64,000 nucleotides of DNA, taken from NCBI GenBank assembly GCA_013204105.1, contig JABMOM010000032.1:244415-308414 (forward strand). The letters run 5' to 3'. Origin of the DNA: Flavobacteriales bacterium (GTDB lineage: Bacteria > Bacteroidota > Bacteroidia > Flavobacteriales_G > Salibacteraceae). The position numbers and the translations under genes are program-made. The notes under the pieces are model-generated. The model saw only the letters and a program-made list of their open reading frames with translations, did no database searches and was not told where the DNA came from. Shown here one piece after another: positions 18,166-25,032 of the stretch (within the stretch, counting starts at the first letter, position 1; each line of letters begins with the position of its first letter).

Positions 18166-18173
18166 CAAATATA
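18166..18173 (-). promoter_or_regulatory. -7 element TATATTTG of the Crp/Fnr operon
   Basis: Perfect TAnnTTTG on the minus strand, 21 bases before the ATG at 18145; start predicted near 18162. Confidence 0.55.
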
Positions 18174-18178
18174 GCCTA

Positions 18179-18198
18179 CCTAGCCGTATTTAGCTAGG
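18179..18198. promoter_or_regulatory. Inverted repeat CCTAGC-N8-GCTAGG upstream of the Crp/Fnr gene
   Basis: CCTAGC (18179-18184) and GCTAGG (18193-18198) form a perfect 6-8-6 inverted repeat centred 22.5 bases from the last G of the -7 element, over the -33 position. A further GGCTAGG follows at about 18204. It could be a repressor-type or autoregulatory operator; it could also belong to the 3' end of the sterol-desaturase transcript. Confidence 0.4.
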
Positions 18199-18218
18199 CC
18201 TTAGGCTAGGAGAATGGA

Positions 18219-19118
18219 TCACCTGTTCTTCGGAAAACGGAAACCGTGAACCAATTGCTGCATGAACGATTTGGGAAAATGGGCTACCCCTGGAAAGCCT
18301 AATTTAACATGGGCATCATCCTTCGGAATCGAGTTCGTTTTGAACAAGTAATCCCAGAGACTTAAGGAAATACCAAAGTTCATTCCCCTTCGATGACCTT
18401 CAGGGAGGTTATAGGCATGATGCCAAAGGTGCATAACCGGATTGTTGAGGATGTACTTCAATGGACCATACGTCAGGTGGATATTGGCATGGTTCAAATG
18501 CCCTATCACAATCGAGAAGTAGAACACGATGTACGCCTGCTCGGGTGTGAATCCTCCAATCAGCATCACTGCGATGTACTTCATCGGCGTATAGAAAACG
18601 TTTTCCATCCAATGGTAGCGCAGGTGAGCCGCAAAACCCATTTCTTCAACGGAGTGGTGTACTTTGTGAAATTCCCATAGCACATCGAATCGATGTAAGA
18701 TGACGTGCGTGAGCCACTGGATGAAATCAGTCACGACAAAGAAGATCAAGAGTTGAGCCCACCAGTTCATGCCAGAAATGTCGATCAGCGCTAAGCTGCT
18801 CAAATCACCGCCGAAGGCTTCTTTGAAGGCCATTTCTGTGACGTTTGAGAAAGCCATGAAGATGATCAGCTTGAAAATGTAGAAATTGAAGAACATGTAA
18901 AAGCTGTCGAGCCAGAAATCCTTCCTGAAGACGGCTTGGTTCTTCCGCCATGGAAAGGCGATCTCAAGCCCCCAAACGACGAGTGAAAGCAAGATCAACC
19001 ACCAGAAATAATTCACGTACCAAGGGTCCACTTGAAACGTAATCTCCCGCCACAGGTAGCCTCCGAAATCGGAGAATGAACGCAGAAACACCTCCCAATA
19101 CCTATCCATTCGATTCAA
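18219..19118 (-). CDS. Sterol desaturase/fatty-acid hydroxylase family protein
   Basis: A 299-residue membrane protein with about four hydrophobic segments and the His clusters of the di-iron fatty-acid hydroxylase superfamily: HVILHRFD (HxxxH), HKVHHSVEEM (HxxHH), HLNHANIH, and HLWHHAYN (HxxHH). It should hydroxylate or desaturate a lipid in the inner membrane; the substrate is unknown. It starts 28 bases after the rhodanese lipoprotein gene and is the last gene of the five-gene rhodanese-thioredoxin operon. Similar genes often occur in Bacteroidota sulfur clusters. Confidence 0.9.
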   Translation of the reverse strand: MNRMDRYWEVFLRSFSDFGGYLWREITFQVDPWYVNYFWWLILLSLVVWGLEIAFPWRKNQAVFRKDFWLDSFYMFFNFYIFKLIIFMAFSNVTEMAFKEAFGGDLSSLALIDISGMNWWAQLLIFFVVTDFIQWLTHVILHRFDVLWEFHKVHHSVEEMGFAAHLRYHWMENVFYTPMKYIAVMLIGGFTPEQAYIVFYFSIVIGHLNHANIHLTYGPLKYILNNPVMHLWHHAYNLPEGHRRGMNFGISLSLWDYLFKTNSIPKDDAHVKLGFPGVAHFPKSFMQQLVHGFRFPKNR

Positions 19119-19146
19119 TTATTCAACGCCTTGAGCGATCAAGCGA

Positions 19147-19548
19147 TTATTTCCAGTCGCTGTATCCTCCTGAAAGGTTGTGTACTTCTTTAAAGCCCAT
19201 TGCCTTCATTTTGTTTTGGGCCGTCTTGCTTCTTCCGCCAGCAGCACAATAGACCAATACGGGAGCCGATTTATCTAGTTTGGCCAACTCACTGTCGAAA
19301 CTTGCTTTTGAAATGTCAATCTGCTCAGCTCCTTCGATGATGCCTTGTGATACTTCACCATCCGTGCGTACATCAATGATCAATAGGTTAGGACGTTCGG
19401 CCATCAGCTGCATCGCCTCAGCATTGCTGACATCTGTATAAATACTTGTTGCTTGCTCCTGCTGACCGTTAGAGGTTGCATGATCATTCTGTTGCGCATT
19501 GCATGAGAGCAGCGCCATCATCATAAGAAAGGAAAGTGCGTATTTCAT
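19147..19548 (-). CDS. Rhodanese-domain lipoprotein
   Basis: A 133-residue periplasmic lipoprotein with signal YALSFLMMMALLSC. A single rhodanese domain (about 35-133) follows, with active-site loop YCAAGGRSK (Cys about 103). It should accept or transfer sulfane sulfur in the envelope. The ATG overlaps the end of the small membrane protein gene by 4 bases. It is the fourth gene of the operon controlled by the operator at 20509-20524. Confidence 0.9.
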   Translation of the reverse strand: MKYALSFLMMMALLSCNAQQNDHATSNGQQEQATSIYTDVSNAEAMQLMAERPNLLIIDVRTDGEVSQGIIEGAEQIDISKASFDSELAKLDKSAPVLVYCAAGGRSKTAQNKMKAMGFKEVHNLSGGYSDWK

Positions 19549-19781
19549 TTGAATTGATTTTTGAGTTTAAAAAACAAAGATAAGACGAGGAGCAACCATG
19601 GGGTTCCGTGCAGAACCGTGTCGAACCAATCCATTAGTTCCATGCCCACAGCGCCACCGGCGATCCATTGGAGTTTACCCCAGATATGGGGTTCTGGAAG
19701 GAACGGAGCTAGGCCGAGGGTAAGACTTGCGAGCACCCAAAAGCGCAGGTGTCGAACGAAGAAATCTGAAATGCGTTGCAT
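19545..19781 (-). CDS. Small membrane protein of the rhodanese-thioredoxin operon
   Basis: 78 residues with two predicted membrane helices (about 12-28 and 58-73) and the conserved-looking block TLGLAPFLPEPHIWGKLQW. Proteins like this are sometimes annotated as RND-transporter components in Bacteroidota, but at this length no transport function can be supported. It starts 19 bases after the thioredoxin stop and overlaps the rhodanese lipoprotein gene by 4 bases. The tight spacing makes co-expression with sulfur-handling proteins likely. Confidence 0.8.
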   Translation of the reverse strand: MQRISDFFVRHLRFWVLASLTLGLAPFLPEPHIWGKLQWIAGGAVGMELMDWFDTVLHGTPWLLLVLSLFFKLKNQFK

Positions 19782-19800
19782 GTTTGTTTGGATAGAAAAG

Positions 19801-20118
19801 TTAGCGTACAGCGTCGATGACCTTTTTCAATTGAGCAGCGCTTTGTATTCCAGATTGTCGCCATTTGATGTGGCCATCTTTAAAAATCATCATGGTTGGA
19901 ACGCCGCGGATCTGAAAACTGCTCGATACCATGGGGTTTTTATCTACATCAATCTTGATGATCCGAACATCTTCATTTACCACGGCACTCAATTCCTTCA
20001 GGATGGGTTGCATCATCTTGCACGGGCCACACCATTCTGCAAAGAAGTCGACCAATACGACTTTCCCAGAGTTGATAATTTCAGAGAAAGTCTCTTTTTT
20101 CTGCACTGTTGATTCCAT
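19801..20118 (-). CDS. trxA: Thioredoxin
   Basis: A 105-residue cytoplasmic thioredoxin with the WCGPC active site (FFAEWCGPCKMM) and the cis-Pro loop RGVPTMMIF. I chose the ATG at 20118, which overlaps the rhodanese stop by one base (TAATG), rather than 20142, which would overlap the rhodanese gene by 25 bases. It lies directly behind a rhodanese and probably reduces persulfides or the rhodanese itself. Several thioredoxins are usually present in such genomes, so the symbol is by family only. Confidence 0.92.
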   Translation of the reverse strand: MESTVQKKETFSEIINSGKVVLVDFFAEWCGPCKMMQPILKELSAVVNEDVRIIKIDVDKNPMVSSSFQIRGVPTMMIFKDGHIKWRQSGIQSAAQLKKVIDAVR

Positions 20119-20453
20119 TACCGTTTGATCTTTCCTCTCCACTGCATGATTCCGCCTCGAAGATTGCTCAATTGTTCAAACTCCATTTTGGACAATTGCT
20201 TGCACGCATCTCCACTGCGCATTCCGCTGCGGCAATACACCATGTAGTGTTTGTTTCGATCGAGCTGTTGCGCCTTTTGATAAAATTCACGGGATGAAAC
20301 ATCGAGGTGCTTTGCTCCGGGAAGGTGTCCTGAATTGAATTCTGACTTTGTGCGCACGTCCAAAACAACGCTGTTATGTTTCTTCATGCTCTCCGCAAAT
20401 GTGGAGGCATCAAGGTCTTGGTAATTCTTGGTCTTGTTGAAGAGTCCGAACAT
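20118..20453 (-). CDS. Single-domain rhodanese, first gene of the sulfur operon
   Basis: A 111-residue cytoplasmic rhodanese with the loop YCRSGMRSGDA (Cys about 76) and the GHLPGAKHLDV substrate-side motif. It should shuttle sulfane sulfur between thiols, thioredoxin and persulfide dioxygenase. It leads a five-gene operon: rhodanese, thioredoxin, small membrane protein, rhodanese lipoprotein, sterol desaturase. The operator at 20509-20524 lies 56 bases upstream of its ATG, between it and the cysteine-dioxygenase gene. Confidence 0.93.
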   Translation of the reverse strand: MFGLFNKTKNYQDLDASTFAESMKKHNSVVLDVRTKSEFNSGHLPGAKHLDVSSREFYQKAQQLDRNKHYMVYCRSGMRSGDACKQLSKMEFEQLSNLRGGIMQWRGKIKR

Positions 20454-20479
20454 GTGTCTTACAGTTTGTAATGATCGTA

Positions 20480-20524
20480 CAAAGGACGCATGCTGGATTG
20501 AACACGACGGTAACAGATGTCACA
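20480..20524 (-). promoter_or_regulatory. Operator A and -7 element of the rhodanese-thioredoxin operon
   Basis: GGTAACAGATGTCACA (20509-20524 on the plus strand) is a 16-bp quasi-palindrome of GTRAY/GTYAC half sites. The minus-strand TTTG of a weak -7 element (GTCCTTTG) ends with its G at 20480, exactly 29 bases from the near edge of the operator. The predicted start is about 20476, which puts the operator centre (20516.5) near -40.5, a class II activator position. The same spacing is found at operators B and C. Confidence 0.7.
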
Positions 20525-20527
20525 TTG

Positions 20528-21052
20528 CTATAATACTCTTGAATATGCAGTAGGGACAGTTTCGATGCTCCCGGTATCTTCATCATAAATGTGCCATGCA
20601 TCAATCTTATCTGCATAGATATGGATGGCGATAGCGTCGCCTGCGCTCAGGTTGGCGTAGCGATGGAAGCCGAAACTCGTGTTCATATAGATGATGTCGC
20701 CGGGGTCCATGAGTTGTGTTTCGGTTATCTCAGCGTTTGGTTCTCCGTCAAAAACGTCAAAGAATTCCAAAATCAATTGTCCTTTGATCACCTTGGTCCA
20801 AGCTTGTTGGAAGTTGTAGTCGTGGATGCGGGTGGATTGTCCGGGCTTCCAATAGCTCAGCACTGCCTCAATTCCAGGCGTGTCGTAAATACAAATCCGC
20901 TGATGATCCTCGCATTTAGCATCGCAGAACTTGATCAATTCAGCGGGATCCAGGTTGATAGCTTCAACCAACGACCTGTAACCTTCGTAGCCGGGGCCCA
21001 TGTTCAGGTTGTGTACCAGTTGTTCGAGCGTGTCTATTGTTTGTGAGACCAT
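20528..21052 (-). CDS. Cysteine dioxygenase-family protein with HxY in place of HxH
   Basis: A 174-residue cupin that should oxidise cysteine (or a related thiol) to the sulfinate. It carries SYWKPGQSTRIHDYNF, with His77 in place but Tyr79 where mammalian and most bacterial enzymes have the second iron-ligand His. The third ligand His130 (FGFHRYAN) and the His144-x-Tyr146 pair (IHIYADK) are present. I chose the ATG at 21052 over 21073 because a near-consensus -7 element (TACCTTGC, 21070-21077) overlaps the upstream ATG. It lies between the persulfide dioxygenase and the rhodanese operon, but a terminator isolates it from the former. Confidence 0.88.
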   Translation of the reverse strand: MVSQTIDTLEQLVHNLNMGPGYEGYRSLVEAINLDPAELIKFCDAKCEDHQRICIYDTPGIEAVLSYWKPGQSTRIHDYNFQQAWTKVIKGQLILEFFDVFDGEPNAEITETQLMDPGDIIYMNTSFGFHRYANLSAGDAIAIHIYADKIDAWHIYDEDTGSIETVPTAYSRVL

Positions 21053-21069
21053 AGCCGATGAGTTTTGCG

Positions 21070-21104
21070 GCAAGGTAAAGGGAGTGCTCAGGTCATTTTA
21101 TGAC
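21070..21104 (-). promoter_or_regulatory. Cysteine-dioxygenase promoter with GTCAT-TTT-ATGAC palindrome
   Basis: GTCAT-TTT-ATGAC (21092-21104) is a perfect 5-3-5 inverted repeat. It lies upstream of the -7-like TACCTTGC (21077-21070), its centre about 27 bases from the last G of that element. That places it over the -33 region rather than at -40.5. It may be the site of a different regulator or a repressor-type site for the local Crp/Fnr protein. Confidence 0.45.
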
Positions 21105-21144
21105 AGCAATCAAGGCGGGGTATGATATCTTGAGACCACAAACA

Positions 21145-21173
21145 AAAACCGGGGCCAATTGCGCCCCGGTTTT
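21145..21173 (-). terminator. Rho-independent terminator after the persulfide dioxygenase
   Basis: AAAACCGGGGC (21145-21155) pairs with GCCCCGGTTTT (21163-21173) around a 7-base loop. Read on the minus strand it ends in TTTTTGTTTG. It closes the persulfide dioxygenase transcript and separates it from the cysteine-dioxygenase gene. Confidence 0.85.
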
Positions 21174-21225
21174 CGACCTTGCTCCCGCGCGTGGCGGAAG
21201 CCCATCTGCACCAATCAAATTTGTA

Positions 21226-22644
21226 TCAGAGCATGCTAGTTTGGGCATGGAAACTCGAAAGTGGGAGTCCTTCGATCTCCTTCATTTTGTTGAATCCTCC
21301 AAGGACGTTGGTCACATCCTTGACGCCGAATTTTTTCATCATCGACGCTGCTGCTACGGATCGATATCCACCGGCGCAATGCACGATATACTTTCCTTCC
21401 TTGTCCAACTTGTCGAGGTTTTGGTAGATGAAGTCCAACGGAAAATTCTCAGCGCCTTCCACGTGGTGAGAGTTGTATTCACTCGCCTTGCGTACATCAA
21501 GCACCTTTGGGTTCTCGATCGCGTATTGCTTGGCGAAGTCTTCAGGTGCCATGTTTTCCATTGAATCCACTTCATTTCCATCAGCTACCCAAGCTCCAAG
21601 GCCTCCTTTGAGGAATCCAACGGGATTGTCGTAGCCGACGCGTGCCATGCGCGTGATCACCTCTTCTTCCCTGCCTTCATCTGCAACCATTAGGATGGGT
21701 GCATCAAGGTCTTCTATCAGAACACCCATCCAAGGGGCGAAATTGTCGTCGATCCCAATGAAGATGGAGCCGGGGATGAATCCGAGTGTAAACCTTGAAT
21801 GATGTCGCGTGTCGATGATGATGGCGTTCTTGTCCTTCATCGCCTCTTTAAAAGCAGTGACATCCATGAACGTCATTCCTTTGGATAAGACATCATCAAA
21901 ACTGCTGTAGCCCATTTTGTTCATCACGGCATTCTTTGGGAAATACTGTGGAGGCGCGACGAGCCCGGTAGTGACTTCTTTTATAAAATCCTCTTTCGAC
22001 ATGTCTGCACGAAGTGCATAGTTGCTGCGCTTTTGGTTTCCTAGGGTGTCAACCGTTTCGCTGCTCATGTTCTTTCCACAAGCACTTCCTTGCCCATGAC
22101 CCGGATACACAATTACGTGATCGGGAAGCGGCATCAGCTTGTTTCGGAGGGAATCGAACAAATGACCGGCTAGATCTTCTTGTGTCAAGTCGGTTTTGAC
22201 AGCTAAATCGGGCCTTCCAACGTCCCCAATGAATAAGGTGTCCCCAGTGTATATGCTGTGTTCTTTGCCGTTTTCATCCAACAACAAGAAGCTCGAGGAC
22301 TCCATGGTGTGGCCTGGTGTGTGAAGCACCTTTATCGTGATATCGCCTAAGGAAAGCGCTTCACCATCTGCAGCTATGTATGCGTCGAAATTCGCCTTTG
22401 CGGTGGGTCCATACACAATCTTGGCTCCGGTCTTCTTCGCTAGGTCCAAATGACCGGAGACAAAATCAGCATGAAAATGCGTTTCGAGTACGTACTTGAT
22501 GGTAGCTCCACGTTCCTTAGCCATTTGTATGTATGGCTCTACTTCTCGGAGTGGGTCCACGATGGCTGCTTCGCCATTGGATTCGATGTAGTAGGCAGCT
22601 TCTGCCAAACATCCTGTGTAAATCTGTTCGATTTTCATTTGCAC
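21226..22644 (-). CDS. CstB-like persulfide dioxygenase-rhodanese fusion
   Basis: A 472-residue cytoplasmic protein with three domains. The first (about 1-245) is an ETHE1-type metallo-beta-lactamase fold with THFHADFVSGH, GHTMES and YTGDTLF, giving predicted iron ligands His56, His112 and Asp135. The middle (about 255-360) is a rhodanese-like domain with no active-site Cys (VADEGREEE in its place). The last (about 370-465) is an active rhodanese with HCAGGYRS (Cys423). This is the same architecture as staphylococcal CstB, which turns low-molecular-weight persulfides into thiosulfate and sulfite. It has its own operator and terminator. Confidence 0.93.
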   Translation of the reverse strand: MQMKIEQIYTGCLAEAAYYIESNGEAAIVDPLREVEPYIQMAKERGATIKYVLETHFHADFVSGHLDLAKKTGAKIVYGPTAKANFDAYIAADGEALSLGDITIKVLHTPGHTMESSSFLLLDENGKEHSIYTGDTLFIGDVGRPDLAVKTDLTQEDLAGHLFDSLRNKLMPLPDHVIVYPGHGQGSACGKNMSSETVDTLGNQKRSNYALRADMSKEDFIKEVTTGLVAPPQYFPKNAVMNKMGYSSFDDVLSKGMTFMDVTAFKEAMKDKNAIIIDTRHHSRFTLGFIPGSIFIGIDDNFAPWMGVLIEDLDAPILMVADEGREEEVITRMARVGYDNPVGFLKGGLGAWVADGNEVDSMENMAPEDFAKQYAIENPKVLDVRKASEYNSHHVEGAENFPLDFIYQNLDKLDKEGKYIVHCAGGYRSVAAASMMKKFGVKDVTNVLGGFNKMKEIEGLPLSSFHAQTSML

Positions 22645-22663
22645 TGTTTTTCAATTTGTAGTG

Positions 22664-22708
22664 CAAAGGTGGTGGGCTGGATTGGCCTGCAGAGTGACTT
22701 CTGTTACA
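22664..22708 (-). promoter_or_regulatory. Operator B and -7 element of the persulfide dioxygenase gene
   Basis: AGTGACTTCTGTTACA (22693-22708, plus strand) is a 16-bp quasi-palindrome. The -7 element CACCTTTG (minus strand, last G at 22664) is a 7-of-8 match to TAnnTTTG. The 29-base distance from the G to the operator edge is identical to operators A and C. Start predicted near 22660, 16 bases before the ATG. Confidence 0.75.
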
Positions 22709-22741
22709 ATGCAAGGATGATGGTCGTCAGGAAAGAGGGCG

Positions 22742-23539
22742 CTAGATGAATTCCTTCACAAGGATCAGGATGCCCATGATCAGAACGAACCATCCAAATG
22801 CGACCTTGAGCTTATCTCCATCTATTTTGGTTGCCAAATAACTTCCGAGGAAGATGCCAACCACGGCCAGCGAAGTAAATACCGCTAAGAAGCTCCAGTC
22901 GATGGAGTAGTTTGAGACGTCGCCAAGAAAACCGATAAGGGACTTCGTGGAAATAATGACGAGGGAGGTACCGATGGCCATTTTCATTTCAAGACCAGCG
23001 AAAAGAACGAGGGCCGGAATGATCAAGAATCCCCCTCCTGCACCAACCAATCCTGTAAGGGTGCCAACCACGAGACCCTCGGCAAGGACGACAAGCGGGG
23101 TAACCCATGCGGCCCTTTTTTTCGTTTCTGCTTTGGGTTCCTTCTTCTTGCGGATCATGCTTAGAGAAGCCACAATCATCAAAACAGCGAATAAAACCAT
23201 GAGGAGCATCCCCTTCGACATGATGAAGGATCCTATATGAAGGACTTCATCTGGGATAGCGGGCACCAGATACCGCCTTGTCAAATAGACGGCAGCGATG
23301 CTTGGGACACCAAAAAGGAACGCCATTTTAAAATCCACAAGGCCTTTTAAGGCATAACGTGCACCGCCCACTAAGCTTGATGCACCCACGATGAAAAGAC
23401 TGTATGCCGTGGCCATGATGGGTGAGATGCCCATGAGGTATACTAGTACAGGAACTGTAAGGATAGATCCTCCACCTCCTATGAGTCCGAGTGAGACCCC
23501 AATAATCAGCGCGCTCAGGTATCCGAGTATCTCTACCAT
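22742..23539 (-). CDS. TauE/SafE-family sulfite/sulfonate exporter
   Basis: A 265-residue polytopic membrane protein with about eight hydrophobic segments arranged as a repeat. It has the family motifs GLIGGGGSILTVP near residue 12 and LVGAGGGFLIIPALV near residue 155. TauE/SafE proteins export sulfite, thiosulfate or organosulfonates. Beside a persulfide dioxygenase, which makes sulfite, this suggests export of that product. I chose the ATG at 23539, not 23572, because the operator and promoter lie between the two, and the longer form adds 11 residues that do not look like a membrane-protein start. Confidence 0.93.
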   Translation of the reverse strand: MVEILGYLSALIIGVSLGLIGGGGSILTVPVLVYLMGISPIMATAYSLFIVGASSLVGGARYALKGLVDFKMAFLFGVPSIAAVYLTRRYLVPAIPDEVLHIGSFIMSKGMLLMVLFAVLMIVASLSMIRKKKEPKAETKKRAAWVTPLVVLAEGLVVGTLTGLVGAGGGFLIIPALVLFAGLEMKMAIGTSLVIISTKSLIGFLGDVSNYSIDWSFLAVFTSLAVVGIFLGSYLATKIDGDKLKVAFGWFVLIMGILILVKEFI

Positions 23540-23543
23540 GGCG

Positions 23544-23588
23544 CAAAAATGGGCTTTCCAAGGCACCCTCAATGTGATAATTGTCCCT
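23544..23588 (-). promoter_or_regulatory. Operator C and -7 element of the TauE/SafE gene (predicted leaderless)
   Basis: TGTGATAATTGTCCCT (23573-23588, plus strand) matches operators A and B at seven invariant positions. The -7 element CATTTTTG (minus strand, last G at 23544) again lies exactly 29 bases from the operator edge. That G is 5 bases from the ATG at 23539, so the transcript should start at or one base before the start codon. Confidence 0.65.
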
Positions 23589-23640
23589 GAGCCTACTTTT
23601 GGTTCCGCGGCACAATGCTTTCTCTCAAGCCGTGAAGTCC

Positions 23641-23648
23641 TACCTTTG
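23641..23648 (+). promoter_or_regulatory. -7 element TACCTTTG of purB
   Basis: Perfect TAnnTTTG, 23 bases before the purB ATG; start predicted near 23652. A second match, TACTTTTG at 23594-23601, could be an alternative promoter. Confidence 0.55.
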
Positions 23649-23670
23649 CACTCCTAAAATTCTGTAGCCC

Positions 23671-25032
23671 ATGCCACGTAAGGCCTTGACCTCTGTTTCT
23701 CCCGTTGATGGACGCTATGCTCGACACACGGAACCGCTGATTGATTATTTCAGCGAATACGCGCTCTTCAAATTTCGCGTTCGTGTCGAGATCGAATACT
23801 TGATTACGCTTTCCGGTTTAGGACTGAAGAATGTAGCTGCTTTGACAGATCAAGAGATGTATAAGTTGAGGGGGATCTACATGGATTTTACACTCCAAGA
23901 TGCAGAAGCGATTAAAACGATCGAACGAACGACAAACCATGATGTGAAGGCGGTTGAGTATTTCGTTAAGGAGCAATTGCAGAAGATTGGACGGAATGAT
24001 CTAATGGAATTTGTGCATTTCGGACTGACCAGTCAAGACATCAACAACACAGCGGTTCCCCTTTCCATCAAAGAGGCACAGGCAAATGTGATGCTGCCGG
24101 GGTTGTTGGTCATCGTTGAGAAATTGCGTTCAATCGCCGAAGAGTGGAAGGATGTCCCCATGCTCGCACGTACCCACGGTCAACCCGCAAGTCCAACGCG
24201 CTTAGGAAAGGAGATCTACGTATTCGTAGAGCGATTGGAACAACAGATCGATCAACTCGTCCAGATACCATTTGCGGCTAAGTTTGGCGGAGCTACGGGT
24301 AATTTCAATGCGCACCATGTTGCTTACCCCTCTACGGATTGGGTACAGTTTGGAAATCATTTTGTAAACGATGTGCTCGGGCTTCATAGGAGTCAAACGA
24401 CTACCCAGATCGAGCACTACGACCACATGGCGGCCATGCTCGATGCTTGGAAGCGTATCAATACAATTTTGGTGGACCTCTGTCGTGATGTGTGGACCTA
24501 CATCTCCATGGACTACTTCAAGCAACGCATCAAAGAAGGTGAGGTAGGCTCTTCGGCTATGCCGCACAAAGTGAATCCGATTGATTTTGAAAATGCAGAA
24601 GGAAACTTAGGCTTCGCAAATGCGATGAATGAGCACTTGTCCTCAAAACTTCCAATCTCTCGTTTGCAAAGGGATCTTACGGATAGTACCGTTCTAAGAA
24701 ATATCGGAATGCCTTTTTCACACATCCTGATTGCCTTGGCATCGGTGACCAAAGGAATTGATAAGCTTATTTTGAACGAAGACAAAATAAAGGCTGACCT
24801 CGATGGGCATTGGGAAGTTTGCGCAGAAGCCATCCAAACCGTGCTGCGAAGAGAAGGATATGAAAAACCATACGAGGCACTCAAAGCATTGACACGAGGA
24901 AATACCCAGGTGACGCCTGCGTCGTTGGCACAATTCATCGACGGACTAAACATTGACGATGCAATCAAGGTTGAATTGAAATCGATTACGCCCCACAATT
25001 ATACCGGCATCTTCACCATGCCTTCTAAGTGA
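23671..25032 (+). CDS. purB: Adenylosuccinate lyase
   Basis: A 453-residue fumarase/aspartase-superfamily enzyme that cleaves SAICAR to AICAR and adenylosuccinate to AMP, releasing fumarate, in purine synthesis. The superfamily signature SSAMPHKVNPIDFENAEGN is near residue 291. The N-terminal SPVDGRYARHTEPL matches the long E. coli-type PurB, as does TSQDINNTA near 115. The stop overlaps the GTG of the ABC transporter by 3 bases, so the two are coupled, although the functional link is not obvious. Confidence 0.97.
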   Translation: MPRKALTSVSPVDGRYARHTEPLIDYFSEYALFKFRVRVEIEYLITLSGLGLKNVAALTDQEMYKLRGIYMDFTLQDAEAIKTIERTTNHDVKAVEYFVKEQLQKIGRNDLMEFVHFGLTSQDINNTAVPLSIKEAQANVMLPGLLVIVEKLRSIAEEWKDVPMLARTHGQPASPTRLGKEIYVFVERLEQQIDQLVQIPFAAKFGGATGNFNAHHVAYPSTDWVQFGNHFVNDVLGLHRSQTTTQIEHYDHMAAMLDAWKRINTILVDLCRDVWTYISMDYFKQRIKEGEVGSSAMPHKVNPIDFENAEGNLGFANAMNEHLSSKLPISRLQRDLTDSTVLRNIGMPFSHILIALASVTKGIDKLILNEDKIKADLDGHWEVCAEAIQTVLRREGYEKPYEALKALTRGNTQVTPASLAQFIDGLNIDDAIKVELKSITPHNYTGIFTMPSK

